DNA from: Thermoanaerobaculia bacterium
GTDB taxonomy: Bacteria; Acidobacteriota; Thermoanaerobaculia; Gp7-AA8
NCBI GenBank assembly: GCA_017883205.1
Contig: JADGNZ010000060.1
Span: 1-33,504 of the forward strand
DNA length: 33,504 nucleotides
Reading direction: 5' to 3'
Shown here: positions 7,743-15,867 of the stretch, piece after piece
Numbering within the stretch: the stretch's first letter is position 1
How the letters are laid out: each line of letters opens with the position of its first letter
The notes under the pieces: model-generated
What the model was told of the DNA's origin: nothing
Seen by the model: only the letters and a program-made list of their open reading frames with translations
Databases searched by the model: none
Position numbers and translations under genes: made by a program

Positions 7743-9559
7743 GTGGTGCGTAGAGTAGCCGAATCCACTAATCCTCTGCTCTTCCTCCGCACCATGCCCG
7801 CGATCACCACCACCATCGCCACCCACGCGAACCAGTCGCCGTAGTGAACGTACGGCGTGACCGATGTGCGCGGCTGAAAATCGGCGTAGATGATTCCTTG
7901 CTTGCCCATCGCCAGCTCCTGCACGATCCGGCCGGTGGGATCGACCACAGCGGAGATGCCGGTCGTGCCGGCGCGCAGCAGGTAGCGATCGTTCTCGATG
8001 GCGCGCAACCGCGCTTGATTGAGGTGCTGGCGCGGAGCCGAGGTGCCGTCGTACCAGGCGTCGTTGGTGATCGTGATGAGGACGTTCGCGCCATGCACGA
8101 CCTGCGCGCGCGGGATCTGCGGGAAGACCACCTCGTAGCAGATCGCGGGACCGTAGCGGAAGAGACCATCGAGCGGCGTGTCTTTCGTCCCGAACTCGAA
8201 CTGGCCGACGGCGTGAACGAGTTTGTGCGCAAAGAAGAGCATCTTCCGCATCGGCACGTACTCGCCGAACGGCACGAGGCGGATCTTGTCGTAATGGCCG
8301 ATGGTGCGCCCGCCGCTGACGAGAAACGCCGCATTCCATAACTTCTCCGGCTGCGCCGCATCCTCGGCCACCGATCCGAGGATGACGTCGATGCCGTGCG
8401 CGCGCGAGACGTCTTCGATCGCCTGGCGATAGAAATCGGTCGTCGCATACGAAAGCGGGACAGTCGACTCCGGCCAGATCACGACGTCCACTCCGTGCCC
8501 CGTCGCCTCCTCGGTCATCGCCATCATCCGCCGGAAGATCAGCACGAGATTGTCGTTGTCCCAGCGCATCTCCTGCGAGATGTTCGGCTGCAGCAGGGCC
8601 GCGCGTGCCATCGGCGCCGTCGTCGGCCGGATGATCACTTTCTCCGCAACGTAGCCGGTCGTCCACCAGACGAAAGTGACGATGGCGACGGCGGCGATGG
8701 CGAAGATCGGGGTGGAGGGTGGGGGGTGGGTGGGGGGGTCGGGGATCGGGGGTCGGGGGTCGGAGATAGAGGCGCCCGGTATCGCGGGTGTCGCGGGCTG
8801 GGCGTCGGAGATAGAAGCAACGTACGACGTTGGGCGCCGGGGGTCGGGTGTCGGAGATAGTTGTGCTGCAGGCACTTCTGTCTCCGACACCCGACCCCCG
8901 TACCCCCGACTCCCGCGTCCCACCCCCCACACCTCACTCCCCACCCCCCGAACCACCCCCCGCACCACCAGCCACGCGATCAGCGTCGACGGCAAGAGAA
9001 TCAACACGCCCAGCGCGTACGGGCCGGCGACGCGGTCGAACTGCACGAGTGGCGTGTAGTCGGCGATCGATGCGGCGATGAGGCTCCAGGGGAAGCCGCT
9101 GAAGAGATAGGTTCGGATGTACTCGACCACTGCCCAGGCGAGCGGCACGAAGAGCCATCGCCGGAAGCGCATGCCCGGCGCGATCCGATGAAAGAGCAGC
9201 GCGAACAGGCCGCCGTACATGCCGAGGTAGGCGCACATGGCGACGAAGATGAGGACGCCGGTGATGTAGGGCAGACCGCCGTAATGCGACATCACGCGGA
9301 TCACCCACGGGACCATGAGCAGCCAGGCGATACCCTGCGAGAGCCAGCCGAGTGCGAATGCACCTTTGTAACTGCTCGCACGAGAAAGCGCGACAAACAG
9401 CGGAAGCAGGGCGATGAAGATCAACCATCCGGCGGCAACGTTCGGGAAGGACCAGGCGAAGAGGACGCCGGAGACGATGGCGAGAATTACGTTGATTGAT
9501 GTGCGCAAGGCGGGCGAAGGATATCTGCGTTCATCTGCGTCATCTGCGGAAAGCTTCAT
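7739..9559 (-). CDS. lnt: Apolipoprotein N-acyltransferase with repeat-derived insert
   Basis: Inner-membrane enzyme that adds the third acyl chain to lipoproteins. About 606 residues against ~510 in E. coli. The N-terminal part has several membrane helices (INVILAIVSGVLFAWSF, GWLIFIALLPLFVAL and more). The periplasmic nitrilase-like domain shows the catalytic triad: E364 in VIWPESTVP, K425 in YDKIRLVPFGEYVP and C474 in PAICYEVVF. The excess length is an ~80-residue Gly/Pro/Ser/Asp-rich segment at residues ~204-284 encoded by dispersed repeats, in the loop before the last helix leading to the nitrilase domain, expected to be cytoplasmic. ATG 9559 lies in a hairpin; its residues ADDADER come from another repeat. 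Its stop overlaps prfB. Confidence 0.9.
   Translation of the reverse strand: MKLSADDADERRYPSPALRTSINVILAIVSGVLFAWSFPNVAAGWLIFIALLPLFVALSRASSYKGAFALGWLSQGIAWLLMVPWVIRVMSHYGGLPYITGVLIFVAMCAYLGMYGGLFALLFHRIAPGMRFRRWLFVPLAWAVVEYIRTYLFSGFPWSLIAASIADYTPLVQFDRVAGPYALGVLILLPSTLIAWLVVRGVVRGVGSEVWGVGRGSRGYGGRVSETEVPAAQLSPTPDPRRPTSYVASISDAQPATPAIPGASISDPRPPIPDPPTHPPPSTPIFAIAAVAIVTFVWWTTGYVAEKVIIRPTTAPMARAALLQPNISQEMRWDNDNLVLIFRRMMAMTEEATGHGVDVVIWPESTVPLSYATTDFYRQAIEDVSRAHGIDVILGSVAEDAAQPEKLWNAAFLVSGGRTIGHYDKIRLVPFGEYVPMRKMLFFAHKLVHAVGQFEFGTKDTPLDGLFRYGPAICYEVVFPQIPRAQVVHGANVLITITNDAWYDGTSAPRQHLNQARLRAIENDRYLLRAGTTGISAVVDPTGRIVQELAMGKQGIIYADFQPRTSVTPYVHYGDWFAWVAMVVVIAGMVRRKSRGLVDSATLRTT
8704..8960. repeat. 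Compound GGGGGTCGG repeat cluster inside lnt
   Basis: About 250 bp of G-rich (8704-8860) then C-rich (8881-8960) DNA on the plus strand. It includes a perfect 19-bp inverted repeat: GGGGGTCGGGTGTCGGAGA at 8839-8857 and its complement at 8881-8899, around a 23-base centre. In the coding sense CTATCTCCGAC occurs three times, each followed by CCC-type units. The whole cluster is open in the lnt frame and read as SPTPDPRRP, ISDPRPPIPDP and similar. Confidence 0.88.
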
Positions 9560-9570
9560 CCGCAGATGAC
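9539..9570. repeat. ATCTGCG hairpin at the lnt start
   Basis: Perfect 12-bp stem GTCATCTGCGGA (9539-9550) and TCCGCAGATGAC (9559-9570) with an 8-base loop. It begins four bases after the TAG of the zinc-ribbon gene. The lnt ATG (9559-9557) lies at the stem-loop border, so the hairpin could limit access to the start. Further ATCTGCGT units extend to 9523. Confidence 0.75.
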
Positions 9571-9573
9571 ACC

Positions 9574-10041
9574 CTACTTCTTGAACAGCGCGTCGAACGC
9601 CTTCCGCGCGTCGTCGGGCGTCTGCGGCTGGCGGCCTTTGTCGGCGGTCAGGTCGCGGACCACCTTCGGCTGGAAGAACGTGCACTCGTTTCGGGCGTGT
9701 TTGCCGGAGATGCGCGCGGGGATGTTCTCGCGGCACTCCCAGAGTGTGGTCGTGTCGAAAGCGCGGCAGTTGCCGCAGGTGTGCAGGTCGGCGCCGCACT
9801 TGATGCACGTTTCTTCAGACGTCGGCTGGTCGAGTCCGAGCCGTTGCGTGCCGCAGGCGTTGCATTTGAAGACTTCGGGGCCGAAGCCGCCGGCAGTGCG
9901 GCCGCGTGGAGCGCCTTCGATCCTTTGATTCTGAGGCTCGTAGGGCGTGCGCGGTGGCCGCGAACTGCTGGATGAATTGTTAGAGGAGTAGCCGCCGCTG
10001 TCCTGATAGCCGCGGTGCCTGTACTTGCGATCTTCGCTCAA
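9574..10041 (-). CDS. Zinc-ribbon hypothetical protein
   Basis: A 155-residue protein. Residues 1-50 are Ser/Arg/Gly-rich and probably disordered (QDSGGYSSNNSSSSSRPPR). A Cys-rich domain follows: CNAC, then CIKCGADLHTCGNC, then C and NECTFF, enough for two zinc sites. The function is unknown; such ribbons usually bind nucleic acid or protein. The start is TTG 10041, decided by the strong ribosome site GAGGTGA six bases upstream. That site overlaps the stop of the small membrane protein gene, so the two are coupled. lnt follows 14 bp after its stop. Confidence 0.82.
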   Translation of the reverse strand: MSEDRKYRHRGYQDSGGYSSNNSSSSSRPPRTPYEPQNQRIEGAPRGRTAGGFGPEVFKCNACGTQRLGLDQPTSEETCIKCGADLHTCGNCRAFDTTTLWECRENIPARISGKHARNECTFFQPKVVRDLTADKGRQPQTPDDARKAFDALFKK

Positions 10042-10047
10042 AGGAAA

Positions 10048-10054
10048 TCACCTC
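10048..10054 (-). promoter_or_regulatory. Ribosome binding site for the zinc-ribbon gene (TTG start)
   Basis: GAGGTGA lies six bases before TTG 10041. It fixes the non-ATG start and overlaps the last codon of the preceding gene. Confidence 0.8.
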
Positions 10055-10200
10055 ATGAAAACGTAGTAAAGAGCCCCGGCGATGATGACGACGGCGATCA
10101 CGAAGAGGATCAGACGGATCGCCACTTTCGCCAGCTTGAGGACAAACCAGATCACGATGATCGCGATCAGGAGCCCGATGAGCTCGTTCATGCTGGGCAT
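10048..10200 (-). CDS. Small hydrophobic membrane protein (50 residues)
   Basis: MPSMNELIGLLIAIIVIWFV and onwards: two hydrophobic stretches (residues ~8-20 and ~28-46) separated by LKLAKVAIR suggest one or two membrane segments with a basic turn. No family is recognised. Two ATGs are possible (10200 or 10191); neither has a clear ribosome site, and I use the first. It opens the operon that leads to the zinc-ribbon protein, lnt and prfB. Coding is supported by its hydrophobic pattern and by the downstream gene's ribosome site overlapping its stop. Confidence 0.62.
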   Translation of the reverse strand: MPSMNELIGLLIAIIVIWFVLKLAKVAIRLILFVIAVVIIAGALYYVFMR

Positions 10201-10260
10201 GGTGGGTGCTGCGTAGTGTAACAGGACGTGTGCGACTTTGATTGCACGAGTCTCGCGGTC

Positions 10261-10288
10261 GAGGCACCGGCGCGGCCGCCGGTGCCTC
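10261..10288. terminator. GC-rich 12-bp hairpin between genes
   Basis: GAGGCACCGGCG (10261-10272) and CGCCGGTGCCTC (10277-10288) form a perfect stem with a 4-base loop, 11 bases past the stop of the fibronectin-type gene. There is no T-run, so it may be a Rho-independent-like stop, an mRNA stabiliser or a dispersed palindrome. Confidence 0.45.
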
Positions 10289-10299
10289 ACGCAAGAGAG

Positions 10300-11388
10300 C
10301 TACGGCGTCGCCGTCGGGATATCGAGAATGGGAAAGGTCACGTGGGCCGGCGACTGCGGATTGAAGACCGCCGGGTCGTTCGTCGAGTTGTCGGTGAACG
10401 TGTGGAACGGAATGGCGATGACGTTGTCTCCTGAGACGTTGATCAGGATCGAGTCGCCGGGATTGACCGCCACGCCGAAGAAATGATCCGCCGCATCGAG
10501 GAAGACGTAATCGGCCGGGAGATCGAGAACCTTCTCCGTCACGGCGCCGCCGGCCGCGAAGTGAGAGAAGGTGACGTGCGCGGCAGTGAGAGTGCGGATG
10601 CCGATGTTGACACGGAACCGTGCGGAGGGGACGAAGATGTTCCAGTCGATCGGCCTGTAGGCGTCCGGCGGCATCACCGCCGCTTCGAACGTGCCGAATG
10701 TTCCTGCGGCCGCTTCGTTGAACAGCCGCGCCTCAACCGGCAGCAGGCCCACATCGGATAGAGGAAACCAATTGGTCGGAACGATGTCGATCGACCCGAT
10801 CCCGCTCTGACCGATCGCGGCAACGATGTCGTCGAACTGCTGCGTCTCTCCGCGCTCGACACGGTACGGAATCGACGGATCGTTATCGCTGCCGGCACGC
10901 CCTGCCGGATGAAAGATGATCTTTCCGCTGCTCTCCGACGTCGGCGGCCCAAGGCGGAGCGACGTCTTGAATTGCGCATTGTTTGCTCCACGAGTCGATC
11001 CGGCGACCGGAATGACGATTCTGCTGAGGCGCTGATAGAGCTCGGAGGGGGCCCATTGGATGGTCGCTGCGCCGGTACACGGAACGTTCGATGCGTTTGA
11101 CGGGTTCGACGCGGTGATGCGGTAGGAATACGGTTGGATGGAATTCGTCAGTTCGTTCACCGTGACGCCGGTCGTACCGGTAGGGAGATTCGCCAGCATC
11201 GTGGAATGCTGGAAACCGTCGGGCGATACCTGAACTTCATAATTCGTCGCGCCGGCGGTTGGCTGCCACGACAGTCGGTCGCCGCCGGGCAGGCCTGTGG
11301 TGGTCACTGGGAAGGTGCACGCCCCGAAGGACGGCACGATGAACAGAAAGAACAAAGCAGTAGCTACGAGAGCTCTTGATGAGCTCAT
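10300..11388 (-). CDS. Secreted fibronectin type III-like protein
   Basis: A 362-residue exported protein. MSSSRALVATALFFLFIVPS is a signal peptide with likely cleavage near FGA|C; the Cys could suggest a lipoprotein but the preceding residues fit the lipobox poorly. Residues ~25-110 resemble a fibronectin III domain (DRLSWQPTAGATNYEVQVSP, then YSYRITASNPSN). The remainder, starting RIVIPVAGSTRGANNAQFKT with FHPAG and GIGSIDIVP, resembles a beta-rich domain I associate with secreted acidobacterial proteins; its role is unknown. Start at 11388 is set by GAGAGGTG just upstream; an in-frame ATG 46 codons earlier lacks a ribosome site and signal peptide. Probably monocistronic. Confidence 0.82.
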   Translation of the reverse strand: MSSSRALVATALFFLFIVPSFGACTFPVTTTGLPGGDRLSWQPTAGATNYEVQVSPDGFQHSTMLANLPTGTTGVTVNELTNSIQPYSYRITASNPSNASNVPCTGAATIQWAPSELYQRLSRIVIPVAGSTRGANNAQFKTSLRLGPPTSESSGKIIFHPAGRAGSDNDPSIPYRVERGETQQFDDIVAAIGQSGIGSIDIVPTNWFPLSDVGLLPVEARLFNEAAAGTFGTFEAAVMPPDAYRPIDWNIFVPSARFRVNIGIRTLTAAHVTFSHFAAGGAVTEKVLDLPADYVFLDAADHFFGVAVNPGDSILINVSGDNVIAIPFHTFTDNSTNDPAVFNPQSPAHVTFPILDIPTATP

Positions 11389-11414
11389 GCACCTCTCTCC
11401 TATTTGATTGTGCT

Positions 11415-11450
11415 CGGCTGCGCGTGAAGATACGGCTGCGCGTGAGGATT
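11415..11450. repeat. 18-bp tandem duplication in leader region
   Basis: CGGCTGCGCGTGAAGATA is followed directly by CGGCTGCGCGTGAGGATT, two near-identical units upstream of the fibronectin-type gene. Possibly a duplicated operator or a chance slippage product. Confidence 0.5.
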
Positions 11451-11515
11451 TCCGGCGGGAAACTGCGGGATGGGCGTGGAGCTCGGACAACGGGACGCTA
11501 CCGCCATACGTATAG

Positions 11516-11533
11516 CGCAGCCGCAAGGCTGCG
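11516..11533. terminator. Hairpin downstream of the MFS gene
   Basis: CGCAGCC - GCAA - GGCTGCG forms a 7-bp stem, GNRA loop in the plus sense, about 50 bases after the MFS stop. No T-run follows, so its role as terminator of the ruvC-MFS operon is a guess. Confidence 0.3.
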
Positions 11534-11583
11534 TCAAGCTGCCGGGAGAACGAGCCGCAACGGCGGCTTAACGTTCCGACTTG

Positions 11584-12876
11584 TCACGCAGCCTCGGGTT
11601 CCAGCCCCGCATCGAGATCCGTTCCTCGCACGATGAAGATCAGAGCCACCACTGCGAGCGCGATGCCGTTCACTTCGAGCGCCGTCGTGATCGACCAGCG
11701 CTGCGCGACGAAGCCGGCCAGGAGGTTGCCGAGCGGCATGCCGCCGCGAAACGCCAGCATGAAGATCGACATTACGCGCCCGCGCATGGCGTCGCTCGTC
11801 GAGAGCTGCACGAGCGAGCTGTAAAGAGAGATGACCCCGACGATGGCCGCACCCGCGAGGAACGCGATGACCAGGCTCGACGTGATGTGCCGCGAGAATC
11901 CAAACGCCACGAGCGTGCAGGCGAAGACGAGTTGGAGCATCAGCGCGAGCCTCCCCTTCTTTGCTGCGTAGCTACTTCCGGCAACGAAGAGCGCGCCGAC
12001 GACCGACCCGACGCCGTAATCCGCTTGCAGCATCGAGAGACCTTGTGGCCCGAGGTGAAAGATGCTCTTGGCAACGACCGGCATCATCGTGAAGAGCGGC
12101 ATGCCGAGAAACGTGCCGGCGAACGACAGAAAGGTCAGCATCAACAGCGAGCGCCGCGATGCCACGAACGCGAATCCTTGCTTCATCTGCGCCATCATCG
12201 AAGTCGAGGTCGCATCCGCGTGCAGCGGCGGCATCTTGATGATGAGCAACGCGATGATGACGGCGACAAACGACAGTCCGTTGATGCCGAAACAGGCGGT
12301 GGCGCCCCACACGCCGAAGACGACGCCGCCGATGGCCGGGCCGATGACGCGCGCCAGATTGAACTGCATCGAGTTCATGGCCACGGCGTTCGACATGTCG
12401 TCGCGTTTGACGAGCAGCGGCAGCAACGATGCGTAGGCCGGACCGCTGAACGACTGCGCGCTCCCGGTCAGAAACGAAAGGATGAAGATGTGCCAGATCT
12501 TGACGGCGTGAAAGTAGATGAGGCCCGTCAGCACGAAGGCGAATGTCATCTGCATGACCTGCGAGAGGAGCATGATCTTGCGCCGCTCGATGCGGTCGGC
12601 GATGACGCCACCGAAGAGCGAGAAGAGCAGCATCGGCCCGGTGGCCAGGAAGCCGTCGACGCCGAGGAGGAACGCCGAGCCGGTCATCGTGTAGACGAGC
12701 CAGCCCTGCGCCAGCGTCTGCATGAACGTGCCGGTCGTCGACGTGAACGCGCCGAACCAGAGCAGTCGAAAGTCGCGGTAACGCAACGCGCTGAACGTAC
12801 GTTGGAGCCGGCCGCTTGGGATGCCTGCCTGCGCGTTCGCTTCGACCGTCTGTTCCTGAGGGAGCGACGAGCTCAT
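11584..12876 (-). CDS. MFS transporter (MFS_3 / EntS-like exporter)
   Basis: A 430-residue polytopic membrane protein with the length and spacing of a 12-helix major facilitator. After a soluble start (MSSSLPQEQTVEANAQ) comes FRLLWFGAFTSTTGTFMQTL, typical of the MFS_3 group that includes the enterobactin exporter EntS, then the loop GGVIADRIERRKIMLLSQ between helices 2 and 3, the MFS signature. The substrate is unknown. Its ATG overlaps the ruvC stop as ATGA, so it is translated with ruvC; the pairing gives no hint on substrate. The long plus-strand open frame across it is treated as antisense noise. Confidence 0.88.
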   Translation of the reverse strand: MSSSLPQEQTVEANAQAGIPSGRLQRTFSALRYRDFRLLWFGAFTSTTGTFMQTLAQGWLVYTMTGSAFLLGVDGFLATGPMLLFSLFGGVIADRIERRKIMLLSQVMQMTFAFVLTGLIYFHAVKIWHIFILSFLTGSAQSFSGPAYASLLPLLVKRDDMSNAVAMNSMQFNLARVIGPAIGGVVFGVWGATACFGINGLSFVAVIIALLIIKMPPLHADATSTSMMAQMKQGFAFVASRRSLLMLTFLSFAGTFLGMPLFTMMPVVAKSIFHLGPQGLSMLQADYGVGSVVGALFVAGSSYAAKKGRLALMLQLVFACTLVAFGFSRHITSSLVIAFLAGAAIVGVISLYSSLVQLSTSDAMRGRVMSIFMLAFRGGMPLGNLLAGFVAQRWSITTALEVNGIALAVVALIFIVRGTDLDAGLEPEAA

Positions 12877-13373
12877 CGAGCGATCCGCAACCTCTCGGCG
12901 GTTCCGGCCGTGTGGGCGTGGCAGATGGCGACGGCAAGCGCGTCCGAGGCGTCGGTGGACATGACCAGATTCGCGCAGCCGGGAAGGAGCATGCGAACCA
13001 TCTTCGCCACCTGTTCCTTCTCCGCGCCGCCGTATCCAACGATCGCGCTCTTGACGCTGCGCGGCGAGTACTCGAACACCGCAAGCTTTGCCGCCCTCGC
13101 CGCCAGCAGAATCACTCCTCGGGCGTGCGCAAGCTGGATCAGACTCTTGATGTTCTGCCCGCCGAACGGCGCTTCGACTGCCACGGCATCGAGCGCATTG
13201 CGCGCAATGACGGCGCTCAGCTCGTCGTGAATGCGGCAGAGCCGATCCGCCAGCTCAGCCCCGCGCGTCGTCCCGATCGTCCCCTGCTCGATCAGCGCCA
13301 GCCGCCCCCGAACCTGCTCGATGACGCCAAAACCTGTCGTGACCGAGCCGGGATCGATACCAAGAATGCGCAC
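12873..13373 (-). CDS. ruvC: Holliday junction resolvase RuvC
   Basis: A 166-residue endonuclease that cleaves Holliday junctions with RuvAB. Catalytic acids are visible: D7 in MRILGIDPGS, E67 in VAVEAPFGGQN, and D141/D144 in MSTDASDALAVAICH. Length is usual for the family (about 170). Translation starts at GTG 13373 with no Shine-Dalgarno site; a TACAAT hexamer ends six bases before the GTG, suggesting a leaderless message. It leads the operon with the MFS exporter; ruvA and ruvB are not in the window. Confidence 0.95.
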   Translation of the reverse strand: MRILGIDPGSVTTGFGVIEQVRGRLALIEQGTIGTTRGAELADRLCRIHDELSAVIARNALDAVAVEAPFGGQNIKSLIQLAHARGVILLAARAAKLAVFEYSPRSVKSAIVGYGGAEKEQVAKMVRMLLPGCANLVMSTDASDALAVAICHAHTAGTAERLRIAR

Positions 13374-13379
13374 GGAAGG

Positions 13380-13385
13380 ATTGTA
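13380..13385 (-). promoter_or_regulatory. Putative -10 box of ruvC (leaderless type)
   Basis: TACAAT on the minus strand, six bases before the GTG start. Transcription would begin at or next to the start codon. No convincing -35 element. Confidence 0.45.
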
Positions 13386-13452
13386 ACGAGGAACGGTTAC
13401 GGATGACCGGTGAATCGAAGACGGAATGTTGAATGTTGGGACGCCTCCGTTC

Positions 13453-13545
13453 TTGGCGTCTTCGCGCCTTCGCGTGAGCGGCTTCGCGTGAACACAAGGG
13501 AATCACGCGAAGACGCGAAGAACGCGAAGAACGCGAAGGAGAACG
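13453..13545. repeat. CTTCGCGT-type inverted repeat
   Basis: Left arm of CTTCGCG units (GTCTTCGCGCCTTCGCGTGA) and right arm of GCGAAGACGCGAAGAACGCG-type units, around GAACACAAGGGAATCACG. It starts a few bases after the stop of the serine hydrolase gene and fills the gap to ruvC. Confidence 0.8.
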
Positions 13546-13549
13546 TTCG

Positions 13550-15241
13550 TTACTCCACCCGCTTCCCGGGCATATCCATTCCGTTCTGGTGCAGCGTCAG
13601 GCCGGTGGCGCGTCCTGCTGCGTCGGTGACGAACGTGATCTGGGCGTCCACGACCTTGTAGAAGTAGTCATGATCGCTCTCGGCGAAAACTTCGAATTTC
13701 GGCTGGGCGGTGGCCTGGACAAACAGGTGGTTGTCTTCGCGGGTCACGGTGAGCACGAAGTTCGGCGCGAGCTGGTAGCGGCCGGTGTATCCGTCAAAGA
13801 TCTTCGGATCGACGGCAATCGCCTTGTGCTCTTTCACCGGTGGAGGCTCGCCTTCCATTCGCTTCGCAGGATGGTCGGCGCCGTTCTGATGTTGTACGAG
13901 ACTCGTCGCGCGGTCGTTCGAATCGACGACGAACGTGAGCTGCGCGTCGAAGTCTTTGAAAAAGAAGTCGCGGGCACCCTCGGCCAAGATCTCGAACCGC
14001 GGCTGACCGGTAGCTTGCGCGTAAAGCCGGTCGCCGTCCCGCGTGATGGTTAGGATGAAATTCGGAGCGAGCTGGTAGCGGCCGGTGTATTTCTCGAGAA
14101 CGGCGGCGTCCACCTTCACCTCATGCCGTTCCTTCGCCGGCTGCAGTAGCGGGACAGCGGGATCCAGAAGATGCTGGCCGATGTCATCGGCGCCGGCGTT
14201 CGTCGACGTGTTCGAGAGCACAACGACGCCGGTGCGGCTCTTTGGATCGAAGCCGATCCAGGTGCGGTAACCACCAGTGCCGCCGTTGTGCCAGATGATC
14301 TCGTGTCCGTTGCGGGTCCAGATGTGCCAGCCGAGGGCGATCTCGAGGTTTGGGTTGCCGGTTGGACGGCGCGCGGCAATCATCGCGGCCATCGATGGGG
14401 CCAGCGGTGACTTCTCGATGCCGATGTTCGCGGCGAGGAAGGTCAGCAGATCGTTCGCGGTCGATCGCAGCGCGCCGGCTCCGGCCAGAGTCGGGATGTC
14501 CCAATTCGCTACCTGGCGAAGTCCGGCGTCGTGACCGGGAGTGAGATGCTCTTTCATCGACTTCGAGAGTGTGATGGCGGTGCTCTTCATCCCGAGCGGT
14601 TCCAGAACCCGGGTCCGCAACAGCGTCTCGTAGTCGGTCCCGGCGCGGAGGGCCAGCGCGTGGCCGAGAAGGCCGCCGCCGAGGTTCGAGTACTCGTACT
14701 TCGAGCCGATGTCGCGGGTGAGCTCGACGGTGGCGAGGAACTCGTAGAGCTGCGCTACTGAGAAGTCAGCGTACGGATTGGCGGGATCTTTCGGATGAAA
14801 GTTCGTGGGCATGCGAGGCAGACCGGACGTGTGCGTGGCCAGATCGACGAGGGTGATCTTCTTTCCGCCGCGCTCGGGCACCTTCACGTTCGGCGGGAGA
14901 TACTTCGAAACGGGATCGGTGAGAGCCACTTCGCCGCGCCGTACTGCCTCAGCGAGGAGCAGCGATGTGAAGACCTTCGTGACGGAGCCGATCTCGAAGA
15001 CGGTATCGGCGTCGACAGGGCCTTCTCCCTTCTTCGTGCTTGCGTACGCAATCGTGCGCCGGCCCGACGGATCGATGACGCCGACGACCATGGCCACGCC
15101 CTGCCGCTGCTCGTCGATGCGGTCGGCGAGGATGGCCCGGATGTCCTTGTCCGGCAGCATCGCACCGGAGCCGGCATGGGCGAGAAGAACGAGGCTGAGG
15201 ACGACGACGACGCGCTTGAGCGATGCTTTCAATGTTTTCAA
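13550..15241 (-). CDS. Serine beta-lactamase-like hydrolase with duplicated C-terminal domain
   Basis: A 563-residue exported protein. A signal peptide (LKRVVVVLSLVLLAHAGSGA) leads into a class C beta-lactamase/esterase-type domain with S86-V-T-K89 (nucleophile and base), Y184-S-N186 and H318-N-G. Two tandem copies of a ~95-residue beta-rich domain follow, each with YTGRYQLAPNF, a central LYAQATGQP or LFVQATAQP and a closing LHQNG-type stretch. They resemble the DUF3471 domains that follow such hydrolases, usually present once. The substrate is unknown; peptidases and esterases are as likely as beta-lactamases. Start TTG 15241 with AGGAGG upstream overlaps the previous stop as TTGA. Third gene of the ECF operon. 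Confidence 0.85.
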   Translation of the reverse strand: MKTLKASLKRVVVVLSLVLLAHAGSGAMLPDKDIRAILADRIDEQRQGVAMVVGVIDPSGRRTIAYASTKKGEGPVDADTVFEIGSVTKVFTSLLLAEAVRRGEVALTDPVSKYLPPNVKVPERGGKKITLVDLATHTSGLPRMPTNFHPKDPANPYADFSVAQLYEFLATVELTRDIGSKYEYSNLGGGLLGHALALRAGTDYETLLRTRVLEPLGMKSTAITLSKSMKEHLTPGHDAGLRQVANWDIPTLAGAGALRSTANDLLTFLAANIGIEKSPLAPSMAAMIAARRPTGNPNLEIALGWHIWTRNGHEIIWHNGGTGGYRTWIGFDPKSRTGVVVLSNTSTNAGADDIGQHLLDPAVPLLQPAKERHEVKVDAAVLEKYTGRYQLAPNFILTITRDGDRLYAQATGQPRFEILAEGARDFFFKDFDAQLTFVVDSNDRATSLVQHQNGADHPAKRMEGEPPPVKEHKAIAVDPKIFDGYTGRYQLAPNFVLTVTREDNHLFVQATAQPKFEVFAESDHDYFYKVVDAQITFVTDAAGRATGLTLHQNGMDMPGKRVE

Positions 15242-15867
15242 TGTTCCTCCTGAAGACGAGACAGCTCGTCGATTTGTCGTTGATAGCCGCGCGCCTTCCG
15301 GAGGTTCAGCGGAATCGCCGCGATCATAAGGACAACGAATGTGATGATCTGGAAACGGATGAGTTGCACTTCCAAAGTCGCGAGGCTTGCGCCGGTGGTT
15401 GCTTTTATCCACAAAACTTCCGGGTGTGCCTGCACGAAACCGGCGGCGAAAACGAGCGGCCCGGGAAAGAAGAGAAGCAAGCGCCTCCAGAGACGCGCGC
15501 CGCGATGAAAATCGCGCCACCGCGCCAGCTCGGTCCGGAGGTGATCGAGTGAGGCCGTTTCGCCGGCATCACCGGTAGCAGCTCCGCGAAACCGATTCTG
15601 ACGGATCTGCCAGGCCAAATAGCTGTACCCGACGATTGTCAGGATGGCTCCAATCGTTTCCAGTGAGCTCATCCCGAGAAACATCGCGCTGATGCAAATG
15701 ACGATCATGATGGCCCACACCAGGTAAACGTCGAAGGCATCTCTGCGCAGCACGCGGTTCATTGTTTCGATCTTCCTGTGGATGTCTTCGGTGCTCATGC
15801 GAAATCCGTCGGTGCCCTGGGCCTGCCAGAGCTTGACGACGTCATCGGGCTGACTGTCATTGGCCAT
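15238..15867 (-). CDS. Four-helix membrane protein, candidate ECF partner
   Basis: A 209-residue protein. A soluble N-terminus (MANDSQPDDVVKLWQAQGTD, then MSTEDIHRKIETMNRVLRRD) precedes two membrane helices (VYLVWAIMIVICISAMF; IGAILTIVGYSYLAW), a cytosolic loop and two more (LLLFFPGPLVFAAGFV; IITFVVLMIAAIPLNL), then a charged end. I recall proteins with a comparable LWQ...MS.E.I.R. start next to ECF sigma genes, so an anti-sigma-like role is possible, but it lacks the Hx3CxxC zinc motif and this is inference. Its ATG overlaps the sigma stop by 11 bp and its TGA overlaps the hydrolase TTG. Confidence 0.78.
   Translation of the reverse strand: MANDSQPDDVVKLWQAQGTDGFRMSTEDIHRKIETMNRVLRRDAFDVYLVWAIMIVICISAMFLGMSSLETIGAILTIVGYSYLAWQIRQNRFRGAATGDAGETASLDHLRTELARWRDFHRGARLWRRLLLFFPGPLVFAAGFVQAHPEVLWIKATTGASLATLEVQLIRFQIITFVVLMIAAIPLNLRKARGYQRQIDELSRLQEEH

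Noticed and set aside
11581-13230. 549-codon open frame on the plus strand across MFS and ruvC
   Set aside because: Antisense to two genes with strong motifs; product is charged low-complexity.
15242-15520. 93-residue N-terminal extension of the serine hydrolase
   Set aside because: It overlaps the membrane protein gene; the TTG at 15241 has AGGAGG upstream and directly precedes a signal peptide.
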